Assembly (NCBI GenBank): GCA_001304425.1
Contig: LJTS01000202.1
Coordinates: 1-5,732 of the forward strand
Source of the DNA: Betaproteobacteria bacterium SG8_40
Lineage (GTDB): Bacteria; Pseudomonadota; Gammaproteobacteria; Burkholderiales; Eutrophovitaceae
Length of the DNA: 5,732 nucleotides
Direction of reading: 5' to 3'
Both the position numbers and the translations under genes were made by a program. Shown piece after piece: positions 1-5,399 of the stretch. Each line of letters begins with the position of its first letter. Position 1 is the first letter of the stretch. Under the pieces are notes generated by a model. It saw only the letters and a program-made list of their open reading frames with translations, did no database searches and was not told where the DNA came from.

Positions 1-1
1 C

Positions 2-487
2 GGCAGGCTGGTTCTGCAAGCCGGCGCGAACGTTCAGGATACCTGCGTCATGCACGGCTTCCCCGGCACCGACACGGTGATCGAGCACGACGGCCATATC
101 GGCCACGGCGCGGTGCTGCACGGCTGCCGTATCGGGCGCAACGCCCTGGTCGGCATGAATGCGGTCATCATGGACAACGCGACGATCGGCGAATCCGCGA
201 TCGTCGCCGCGAGTTCCTTCGTCAAGGCGGGCATGGAGGTGCCGCCGAGGGTGCTGGTGGCCGGGGTGCCGGCGAAAGTGATGCGCGCGCTCAGCGCGCA
301 GGAAATCCAGTGGAAATCGGAGGGCACGCAGACCTACAAGGACCTCGCGGTGCGCTCGCTGAACACGATGCGCGAGGTGCCGGCTTTGGCGGAAGTCGAA
401 CCGGGGCGCAAGCGGCTCGAAATTTCCGCCGAGGTCAAGCCGCTGATCGAACGGAAACAGGCGCAGGCAAAAGCCGCCGGCGACTGA
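2..487 (+). CDS. paaY: PaaY-type hexapeptide-repeat protein (phenylacetate degradation), 5' end missing
   Basis: The reading frame is open from base 2 and ends at TGA 485-487. It gives 161 visible residues; E. coli PaaY is about 196, so roughly 35 N-terminal residues lie outside the window. The protein shows the left-handed beta-helix hexapeptide pattern and the conserved core CVMHGFPGTDTVIE followed by GHIGHGAVLHGC. These His residues match the metal ligands of gamma-carbonic-anhydrase-like proteins. The helix ends near VAGVPAKVMRALS and is followed by an alpha-helical tail containing EVEPGRKRL. PaaY is known as a thioesterase that hydrolyses dead-end CoA thioesters formed during aerobic phenylacetyl-CoA catabolism, and it acts in the cytoplasm, typically as a trimer. 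The close relative CaiE (carnitine metabolism) is the main alternative; the MHGFP and EVEPGRKRL segments resemble PaaY more, judged from memory of the E. coli proteins. No other paa gene is visible downstream, so the gene is either last in a paa operon extending to the left or isolated. ATG 50 is an internal Met, not the start. Confidence 0.85.
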   Translation, partial: GRLVLQAGANVQDTCVMHGFPGTDTVIEHDGHIGHGAVLHGCRIGRNALVGMNAVIMDNATIGESAIVAASSFVKAGMEVPPRVLVAGVPAKVMRALSAQEIQWKSEGTQTYKDLAVRSLNTMREVPALAEVEPGRKRLEISAEVKPLIERKQAQAKAAGD

Positions 488-511
488 GCCGGCCGTAGCG
501 GGTCTTCCGCC

Positions 512-1000
512 TCAGGCCTTCCCCCTGGCGGCTTGCCAGCGATTGAGGATGTCGCGTGCTGCGTTGGTGTTCGGGTCCATTGCGGCGTCGTGCCCGGGTT
601 GCTTGCAGGTCAGTTCGACGACATAACCGTTCGGATCACGAAAATAGATCGAGTGAATGAAGCCGTGGTCGCTGACGCCGCGCGTCTCGATGCCGGCTTC
701 GCGGCCTTTTTTCATCATCGCGTGCATGGTTTTTTCGTCGACTTCGAGTGCGGTGTGCAGGTCGAAGTCGTGCTGGTCCTTGAAATCGAACGGCATGTCG
801 GGCGCTTCGAAGAAGGCGAGATGCGATCCGTCCGCCATCCGGTAGAAGGTGTGCAGCGTATGCGTCTCGCGCCCGCTCTTGGTTTCCTTGATTTCCAGCG
901 CGCCCACCAGCGGCAGGCCGAGAAAATCCTCGTAGAATTCGCGGGTTTCGCCGGAGTCCCGGCAACGTACCGCGTGATGATGCAGTCCCTTGATGTCCAT
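512..1000 (-). CDS. VOC family protein (glyoxalase/extradiol dioxygenase fold)
   Basis: The protein has 162 residues. I chose ATG 998-1000 because AGGAG lies 8 nt upstream of it on the minus strand and the conserved fold begins at once (MDIKGLHHHAVRC). A longer frame from 1054 adds 18 residues with no family character. It looks like two beta-alpha-beta-beta-beta modules. The first runs roughly over residues 5-66, with HHAVRC, FYEDFLGLPLV and HLAFFEAP. The second runs roughly over 78-132, with FDLHTALEV, the helix from about 89 to 102, and YFRDPNGYVVELT. Candidate metal ligands are one of H7-H9, E65, H82 and E129, the usual His/Glu pattern of metal-dependent VOC enzymes. The family includes glyoxalase I, fosfomycin resistance proteins, methylmalonyl-CoA epimerase and ring-cleavage dioxygenases; the sequence alone does not fix the substrate. 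It converges on paaY with 24 nt between the stops. Proximity to an aromatic-degradation gene hints at an aromatic substrate, but that is only inference. The tail after residue 133 is hydrophilic. Confidence 0.88.
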   Translation of the reverse strand: MDIKGLHHHAVRCRDSGETREFYEDFLGLPLVGALEIKETKSGRETHTLHTFYRMADGSHLAFFEAPDMPFDFKDQHDFDLHTALEVDEKTMHAMMKKGREAGIETRGVSDHGFIHSIYFRDPNGYVVELTCKQPGHDAAMDPNTNAARDILNRWQAARGKA

Positions 1001-1202
1001 ACTGATGTCTCCTGAGTGTTGCCATCGGCGCTGGCGTATCCGCGCAGTTGCCACGGGCGGCGGACTGCCGGCCGTTGCGCCATGCGGGAAAGGCGCGCGT
1101 CTTGCCCTGCCGGTCGATGCTCCTGTGAACGCGGCCGGCCGTCAAGGTTCGATGTTACTGCAGCGGCCAGCCCGGGAAATTGCGCGGTTTCGCTTGTCAT
1201 CC

Positions 1203-1231
1203 GGAACCCGCGTCGTGCGTTAGCGGTCACA
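1203..1231 (+). promoter_or_regulatory. Possible ECF sigma (sigma-E-like) promoter of the EF-hand gene
   Basis: GGAACCC (1203-1209), then 16 nt, then GTCACA (1226-1231) resembles the GGAAC / GTC box pair of sigma-E-type promoters at the expected spacing. It would place the transcription start near 1236-1240, giving a leader of about 30 nt before the ATG at 1267. An AT-rich patch, GATATAAAT (1234-1242), could instead be a sigma-70 -10 box, but I find no good -35 at 16-18 nt from it. The boxes are short and GC-rich, so chance is a real possibility. Confidence 0.25.
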
Positions 1232-1251
1232 GGGATATAAATTCAGGTAAC

Positions 1252-1258
1252 GGGAGGT
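1252..1258 (+). promoter_or_regulatory. Ribosome binding site that fixes the EF-hand start
   Basis: GGGAGGT lies 8 nt before the ATG at 1267. This strong Shine-Dalgarno sequence decides that start over the in-frame ATG at 1180, whose extension would bury the signal peptide. Confidence 0.85.
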
Positions 1259-1266
1259 CAGTCAGT

Positions 1267-1545
1267 ATGCTTCTTTCATCTCGCGCAGCGCGGTTTTTCG
1301 TCTTGCCACTGGTTGGCATAGTGGCCGGCCTGGCGTTCACCCAACCGGCGAGCGCCGGTTTCTACGTCCGCGAAGAAGCGCAACCGATGCTGCTGAAAGC
1401 CGATGCGAACCGCGACGGGTATCTGAGCCGCACGGAGTTGCGGGCCGAAGATCCTTCGATGCTGCGCTTTTTCGATCGCGCGGACGTCGATCAAAACGGC
1501 AAGCTGGACCTTGGCGAGTTCGAGATGCTGTTAATCAGCCTGTAG
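1267..1545 (+). CDS. Small secreted EF-hand calcium-binding protein
   Basis: The protein has 92 residues. Residues 1-30 form a clear Sec signal peptide: positively charged start (R6, R9), hydrophobic core (F10 to F24), and cleavage site ASA|G after A30. The mature protein, about 62 residues, holds two canonical 12-residue EF-hand loops: DANRDGYLSRTE (46-57) and DVDQNGKLDLGE (73-84). Both have Asp or Asn at positions 1, 3 and 5, Gly at 6, and Glu at 12. The helix between them contains MLRFFDRA. There are no cysteines and no other domain, so the likely role is calcium binding or sensing in the periplasm or outside the cell. The partner is unknown. The gene is monocistronic: divergent from the VOC gene and convergent with the DoxX gene, 45 nt from stop to stop. 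The EF-hand call is firm; the biological role is not known. Confidence 0.9.
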   Translation: MLLSSRAARFFVLPLVGIVAGLAFTQPASAGFYVREEAQPMLLKADANRDGYLSRTELRAEDPSMLRFFDRADVDQNGKLDLGEFEMLLISL

Positions 1546-1561
1546 CCAGACTGCCGGTTTT

Positions 1562-1578
1562 GCGCCGCGCTGCGGCGC
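1562..1578. terminator. Perfect GC hairpin between convergent genes (possible bidirectional terminator)
   Basis: GCGCCGC (1562-1568), loop GCG-side GCT (1569-1571) and GCGGCGC (1572-1578) form a perfect 7-bp stem. It lies in the 45-nt gap between the stops of the EF-hand and DoxX genes, where a terminator is expected. The only T-run (1558-1561) comes before the stem on the plus strand, and neither strand has a U-tract after it. It is therefore not a classical intrinsic terminator; it could stabilise 3' ends or act with Rho. Confidence 0.4.
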
Positions 1579-1590
1579 CCCTCCCGGCGA

Positions 1591-2070
1591 TCAGGCTTTC
1601 GGGGCGTTGCGCCGCAGCCACCAGTAATCGACACTGAGTTTTCCCGGTCCGCTCAGGATCAGCGGCAGCAGCATGACCAGATAAATCAATGGCAATTTGA
1701 AGCCGTTGTAACAGACGTTGTAGCCGTTTCCGTCATGCACGCTGGCCCATGCGACGGCGGTGAGGATGAACAGCGCAATGCCGAAGAACCGGGTGGCGAG
1801 GCCGATGGCCAGTGCCGCAGCGCCGAGTAGTTCGCTCCAGGTAGCCAGCACCCAGTTCAACTCGACCGGCAACAGGCTGAACGGCAGGGGAAAGTCGCCC
1901 TGGACGTGATCGAACCAGTTTTCGCCGCGAAATTTTGTCAGCCCGGCCACGCCATATTCCCAGGCGAGCAGCAGGCGAATCCCCAGCAGTCCGAACAGTT
2001 CTCCACCGCGGTTGACGAGTTGCCGCAGCCGGTGATGCAAAGCGGGGGTAGTCGGGGCGGTTGATTCCAT
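1591..2070 (-). CDS. DoxX family integral membrane protein
   Basis: The protein has 159 residues. ATG 2068-2070 is preceded by GGAGAA about 6 nt upstream, with a second AAGGAG further up. It has four predicted membrane segments at roughly residues 24-45, 71-91, 93-111 and 125-142. Family features include the early GIRLLLAWEYGVAGLTKF segment, the ELLGAAALAIGLATRF loop, and the closing GPGKLSVDYWW, which matches the GPG(K/R)LS(V/L)D ending of DoxX proteins. The name comes from a subunit of the archaeal terminal quinol oxidase, thiosulfate:quinone oxidoreductase. Most bacterial members are of unknown role, some tied to redox stress. In the inner membrane it may interact with quinones or thiol redox partners; this is inference. 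Between TM3 and TM4 sits a loop, HDGNGYNVCYNGFK, with one Cys (C120). The usual DoxX partner genes (doxD, or DUF692/DUF2063 genes) are not visible. It is divergent from the molybdoenzyme gene, so a shared control region is possible. Confidence 0.88.
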   Translation of the reverse strand: MESTAPTTPALHHRLRQLVNRGGELFGLLGIRLLLAWEYGVAGLTKFRGENWFDHVQGDFPLPFSLLPVELNWVLATWSELLGAAALAIGLATRFFGIALFILTAVAWASVHDGNGYNVCYNGFKLPLIYLVMLLPLILSGPGKLSVDYWWLRRNAPKA

Positions 2071-2196
2071 CGTGCTTCTCCGTTCTCCTTCCCGTGCGGT
2101 CCGGCGAGCGATGGAGTCTGGTGGAGCACGCTCGAAACCGGGGTACGCGGGATGATGCGATATCTGTTTTCACTTGCCGCTTCTGGCCGTTACGCG

Positions 2197-2212
2197 CGGC
2201 ACCCAGACTGCG
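2197..2212 (+). promoter_or_regulatory. Possible sigma-54-type promoter upstream of the molybdoenzyme gene
   Basis: The stretch CGGCAC, 5 nt, CTGCG has GG at 2198-2199 and GC at 2210-2211, exactly 10 nt apart, as in the TGGCAC-N5-TTGCA consensus. Two of the flanking consensus bases differ. It points toward the molybdoenzyme gene, but about 135 nt upstream of its ATG, giving a long leader. The match is short enough to be chance. Confidence 0.22.
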
Positions 2213-2231
2213 AGGCAAGGCCTTTCGGCAT

Positions 2232-2297
2232 CCGGAACGATTATGGTCTCACGCCGGCGAGAACGTTGTTTGCGGGCACTGTGAGGCGGCGTTCCGG
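2232..2297. repeat. 8-bp inverted repeat with a 50-nt spacer
   Basis: CCGGAACG (2232-2239) and CGTTCCGG (2290-2297) are perfect reverse complements in the divergent control region. The spacing is too wide for a simple hairpin but could suit two operator half-sites. The left arm lies in CATCCGGAAC (2229-2238), which also occurs in the intergenic region before the EF-hand gene (1198-1207). No protein that binds it is known from this sequence. Confidence 0.35.
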
Positions 2298-2347
2298 TGG
2301 CCGTGGGAGTAGAATAGCGGCTCCCGCTTTTCGATGGTGACAGTACG

Positions 2348-4453
2348 ATGGAACCCGCGCCCCAGAACCGCGACGCCCTGCATCTGAAGACCGTCCACGT
2401 CTCTTGCCCGCATGATTGTCCGGACGCGTGCTCGATGCGCGTCACGGTTGACACGCGTTCCGGCCGGGCGATCGAAGTGAAGGGCGACCCCAGCCACCCG
2501 GTCACGCGCGGCTACCTGTGCAACAAGGTCAACAACTACCTCGATCTGGTCTACAACGACCGGCGCGTGCTTTATCCGCATCGCCGGGTGGGGCCCAAGG
2601 GCCCGGGCGCCAAATGGCATCGCATCAGCTGGGACGAGGCGCTGGACGAGATCGCTGCGCGTCTGAAGGGCATCATCGCCGAAGACGGGCCGGAAGCGGT
2701 ACTGCCGTTTTCCTATTCCGGCACGCTCGGATTGCTCGGGTTTCTCGGCATGGGCGAGCGGTTCTTCAATCGCATGGGCGCGTGCCGGCTCGAACGCACG
2801 ATTTGCACGGCCGCCGGCGCGGCGGCGGAGATGTTCACCACCGGCCGGGTTGGCGATGCCAATATCGAAGACCTGCCGGGCATGGAAGTGGTGCTGCTGT
2901 GGGGCACCAACCTCGTGACGACCGGCGTTCACGCCATGCCGTTTGTCAACGAAGCGCGCGTCAACGGCGCGAAGGTCATCGCCATCGATCCGCGAGTGAC
3001 GCGGACCACGGCCTTTGCCGACTGGCACATCCAGCCGCGGCCGGGGACCGACGCGGCGCTGGCCCTTGGCATGATGAAAGTCATCGTCGACCATGGCTTG
3101 CACGACGTCGGGTTCCTCGAAGCCCATACCGTTGGCTGGGAACGCCTGATCGACGAACGGCTCGGTGACTACACGCTGGACGCCGTCGAGCGCATCACCG
3201 GGGTAGCGGCCGCCGATGTCGAAAGGCTGGCGCTCTTGTACGCGTCGACGAAAAAGTCGTTCATCCGGGTGAACTGGGGTATCCAGCGCCATGACAACGG
3301 CGGCTCGATGACGCGCGCCATCAAGCTGCTGCCGGCGATTACCGGTGCGATGGCGGGCAAGGGCGGGGTGTGCATGTCCTCGGGCGGCGAGATGCGGGCG
3401 ATCGACATGGCGAAGTTCCAGCGCACCGATTTGCTCGCCGGGCGCAAGCCGCGCACCTTCAACATGATCCAGCTGGGCAAGGCGCTCAACGAGGCCCAGC
3501 CGCCGGTGCGGGCCCTGTTCGTATGGAACTCGGACCCGGCCAACTGCGTGCCCGACACTGTGGATGCGCGCAAGGGCATGGCGCGCGACGATCTTTTCAC
3601 GGTCGTGCACGATACCTTCTTTACGGACAGCGCCGACTATGCCGACATCCTGTTGCCGGCGGACACCGCGCTTGAACGCATGGACCTGCTGGCCGCTTAC
3701 GGCACCTATTATTTCGGACTGTCGCAACCAGCCATCGAAAAACTCGGCGAGAGCCTCGACAACGGCGAACTGTTCCGGCGCCTGGCGCGCAAGATGGGCT
3801 ATGACGAGCCGTGCTTCTCGGAAACCGACGAGGAAATGCTCGAAGCAATCATCGACCCGGATTTCAATCCGCTGTTCGAAGGCGTGACGCTGGAACTGCT
3901 CAGGGAGCGGGGCTGGGCGAGGGCTGCCGTGGATTCGCCACGACGCAAGGGCGTGAATTCGGGCAAGTGGCCGACGCCATCGGGCAGGATCGAAATCTAC
4001 TCCGAGACGATGGAGAAAAGGGGGCTGGACCCGTTGCCGGCGCACCTGCCCGAGGCCGAGGGTCTGGCGAACAGGGAGGCCGCATCCCGGTATCCCTTGC
4101 AGGTCATCAGCGCCGCGACGCATTATTTTATTGGCGCGAGCTTCCAGCACGTGCCGCGGCTGCAGGAAATGCTGTCGCGGCCGACCATCGAGATCAGCCC
4201 GCAGGACGCCAGCGCGCGCGGCATCCAATCGGGGGACTTCTGCCGGCTGTACAACGATCGGGGCGAGACGTTTGGCTACGCGCACGTTGTCGAGGGCTTG
4301 TTGCCGGGGGTAATCGGCGCGCCGAAACAACTCCAGGGTTCGCACATGAAGAACGGCGTCAACGTCAATACGCTGACCAGCCAGCGCGAGGCGGACATGG
4401 GCCACGGTCCGGTTTTCTATTCAACGCTTGCCGAGGTTGAAAAATCGGGCTGA
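2348..4453 (+). CDS. Cytoplasmic molybdopterin oxidoreductase with N-terminal [4Fe-4S] domain (DMSO reductase superfamily)
   Basis: The protein has 701 residues. The start ATG 2348 has a weak GGTGA site 7 nt upstream and is the only good choice before the cluster motif. Cysteines C20, C24, C28 and C58 (CX3CX3CX29C) form the [4Fe-4S] site. The molybdopterin-binding core follows: C153 in the RTICTAAG segment is the likely molybdenum ligand; WGTN (185-188) and RPGTD (231-235) are cofactor-contact motifs. From about 582 the C-terminal dinucleotide-binding domain runs to the end, with GVNVNTLTSQ near the tail. There is no twin-arginine leader, so it acts in the cytoplasm. The family includes formate dehydrogenases, nitrate reductases and hydroxylating or reducing enzymes. 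Annotation pipelines often call such proteins formate dehydrogenase or BisC-like, but nothing here proves a substrate. No electron-transfer subunit gene is adjacent, so the partner may be a soluble ferredoxin or encoded elsewhere. Codon use matches neighbouring genes; no frameshift is seen. Confidence 0.93.
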   Translation: MEPAPQNRDALHLKTVHVSCPHDCPDACSMRVTVDTRSGRAIEVKGDPSHPVTRGYLCNKVNNYLDLVYNDRRVLYPHRRVGPKGPGAKWHRISWDEALDEIAARLKGIIAEDGPEAVLPFSYSGTLGLLGFLGMGERFFNRMGACRLERTICTAAGAAAEMFTTGRVGDANIEDLPGMEVVLLWGTNLVTTGVHAMPFVNEARVNGAKVIAIDPRVTRTTAFADWHIQPRPGTDAALALGMMKVIVDHGLHDVGFLEAHTVGWERLIDERLGDYTLDAVERITGVAAADVERLALLYASTKKSFIRVNWGIQRHDNGGSMTRAIKLLPAITGAMAGKGGVCMSSGGEMRAIDMAKFQRTDLLAGRKPRTFNMIQLGKALNEAQPPVRALFVWNSDPANCVPDTVDARKGMARDDLFTVVHDTFFTDSADYADILLPADTALERMDLLAAYGTYYFGLSQPAIEKLGESLDNGELFRRLARKMGYDEPCFSETDEEMLEAIIDPDFNPLFEGVTLELLRERGWARAAVDSPRRKGVNSGKWPTPSGRIEIYSETMEKRGLDPLPAHLPEAEGLANREAASRYPLQVISAATHYFIGASFQHVPRLQEMLSRPTIEISPQDASARGIQSGDFCRLYNDRGETFGYAHVVEGLLPGVIGAPKQLQGSHMKNGVNVNTLTSQREADMGHGPVFYSTLAEVEKSG

Positions 4454-4463
4454 GACAGGGTCG

Positions 4464-4480
4464 CCGCGATACGCGGTTTT
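4464..4480 (+). terminator. Short intrinsic terminator-like hairpin after the molybdoenzyme gene
   Basis: CCGCG (4464-4468), loop ATA, CGCGG (4472-4476), then TTTT (4477-4480), starting 11 nt after the stop codon. The stem is only 5 bp, so termination may be partial. A second T-run (TTTTTT, ending near 4498) follows before folD. It suggests folD is at least partly a separate transcription unit, with its own promoter not recognised in the 67-nt gap. Confidence 0.5.
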
Positions 4481-4520
4481 CAAGCGTTCAGGTTTTTTCT
4501 TCTGGTTTCATCAAGGTGTT

Positions 4521-5399
4521 ATGACAGCAACGATTATTGACGGGCGCGCCGTTTCGGAAACGATGCGCACCAAGATGCGCTCGCGCGTGGAGTCGCTTGG
4601 TTTGAGGGGCGTGCGCCCGGGTCTGGCGGTAATTCTGGTCGGCGAAGACGCGGCGTCGCAGGTGTACGTGCGGAACAAGGCCAAGGCGTGCGGCGACGTC
4701 GGCATGCACTCGGAGGTGTTTCGCTACGACCAATCGACAGCCGAGGCGTTGGTTCTGGCGAAGATTGCCGAACTCAATAACGATCCGCGAATTCACGGAA
4801 TCCTGGTGCAACTGCCGTTGCCGGCGCACATAGACAACAAGAAAGTGCTGGAGGCGATTTCGCCGGACAAGGACGTTGACGGGTTTCACGTGCACAACGT
4901 CGGCTCGTTGGTTACCGGCGAGAGCGATTTTCCGCCATGCACGCCGCATGGGGTCATGGCCTTGCTGGATCATTACGGAATTCCCATCGAAGGCTGCAAT
5001 GCGGTGGTCATCGGCAGGAGCAATATCGTCGGCAAACCCATGGCGTTGATGCTGCTCGCGCGTAGCGCGACCGTGACCATCTGTACCTCGAAGACCCGCG
5101 ACCTGTCATTGTTTACGAAGACCGCGGACATCGTGGTGGCGGCGGTCGGCAAGCCGGGCCTGGTAACGGCTGACATGATCAAGGAAGGCGCCGCGGTGAT
5201 CGATGTCGGAATGAACCGCTTGCCGAGCGGAAAGCTCGCAGGCGATGTCGATTTCGAAAACGTGCGCGAAAAAGCCGGTTACATCACGCCGGTGCCGGGC
5301 GGCGTCGGGCCAATGACCATCACCATGCTGCTCGCCAATACCTTGAAGGCGGCAGAGCTTGCGGCCGAAGCGGCTCTGCAGGAACGCGCGAGCGCATGA
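4521..5399 (+). CDS. folD: Bifunctional methylene-tetrahydrofolate dehydrogenase / methenyl-tetrahydrofolate cyclohydrolase FolD
   Basis: The protein has 292 residues, the usual length for FolD. I chose ATG 4521 because AAGG lies 4 nt upstream and the family begins with MTATIIDGRAVS. The in-frame ATG at 4428 would add 31 residues overlapping the previous gene and crossing the terminator-like hairpin. FolD oxidises 5,10-methylene-THF to methenyl-THF with NADP and then hydrolyses it to 10-formyl-THF, supplying one-carbon units for purines and formyl-methionine in the cytoplasm. Signatures: GEDAASQVYVRNK with the catalytic pair Y49 and K53; QLPLP (97-101); PDKDVDGF (115-122); the dinucleotide-binding GRSNIVGKP (165-173); and the C-terminal PVPGGVGPMT (257-266). 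All key residues are present. The stop overlaps the next gene's ATG by four bases, implying translational coupling. Formate chemistry could link folate metabolism to the upstream molybdoenzyme if that were a formate dehydrogenase, but the adjacency alone is weak evidence. Confidence 0.97.
   Translation: MTATIIDGRAVSETMRTKMRSRVESLGLRGVRPGLAVILVGEDAASQVYVRNKAKACGDVGMHSEVFRYDQSTAEALVLAKIAELNNDPRIHGILVQLPLPAHIDNKKVLEAISPDKDVDGFHVHNVGSLVTGESDFPPCTPHGVMALLDHYGIPIEGCNAVVIGRSNIVGKPMALMLLARSATVTICTSKTRDLSLFTKTADIVVAAVGKPGLVTADMIKEGAAVIDVGMNRLPSGKLAGDVDFENVREKAGYITPVPGGVGPMTITMLLANTLKAAELAAEAALQERASA

Larger units (their letters stand above)
1001..1266. other. Divergent intergenic region between the VOC and EF-hand genes
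   Basis: These 266 bp lie between the starts of two divergent genes and hold no supportable coding region; the open frames here lack ribosome binding sites and family character. The right end carries the ribosome binding site of the EF-hand gene and a possible ECF-type promoter. The 9-mer GCCGGCCGT occurs twice (1067-1075 and 1134-1142). On the minus strand, TTGACG (1145-1140) resembles a -35 box, but the hexamer 17 nt on, GAGCAT, is a poor -10, so I do not call a VOC promoter. Confidence 0.6.
2071..2347. other. Divergent intergenic region between the doxX-like and molybdoenzyme genes
   Basis: These 277 bp separate two genes read in opposite directions and should hold both promoters. I see no coding region. 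Signals in it are a sigma-54-like element (2197-2212), an 8-bp inverted repeat (CCGGAACG 2232-2239 with CGTTCCGG 2290-2297), and TAGAAT (2310-2315), which resembles a -10 box but has no good -35. GGGAG (2305-2309) and CTCCC (2321-2325) could form a small stem-loop around it. Confidence 0.6.

Noticed and set aside
1016..1240. Overlapping open frames of about 75 codons in the VOC/EF-hand intergenic region.
   Set aside because: No ribosome binding site, no recognisable domain, and Arg/Ala/Gly-rich composition typical of chance frames in GC-rich DNA.
1180..1266. N-terminal extension of the EF-hand protein from ATG 1180.
   Set aside because: It would place a charged, non-conserved stretch before a clear signal peptide, and the strong GGGAGGT site supports ATG 1267.
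2405..2521. Possible acetylene hydratase identity for the molybdoenzyme, because an Asp sits beside a cluster Cys.
   Set aside because: In acetylene hydratase the key Asp follows the second cluster Cys, as I recall the family; here D23 precedes C24 and P25 follows it, and the spacing is CX3CX3C, not CX2CX3C.
2249..4405. A 718-codon open frame on the minus strand, opposite almost the whole molybdoenzyme gene.
   Set aside because: It is the mirror of a GC-rich gene whose codon bias removes stops from the antisense frame. Its translation is rich in Arg, His and Ala, has no recognisable domain, and the plus-strand protein is unmistakable.
4428..4520. A longer folD starting at ATG 4428, adding 31 residues.
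   Set aside because: The extension overlaps the end of the molybdoenzyme gene, runs across the hairpin and T-runs, and has no FolD similarity; the family N-terminus starts at 4521 with an AAGG site.
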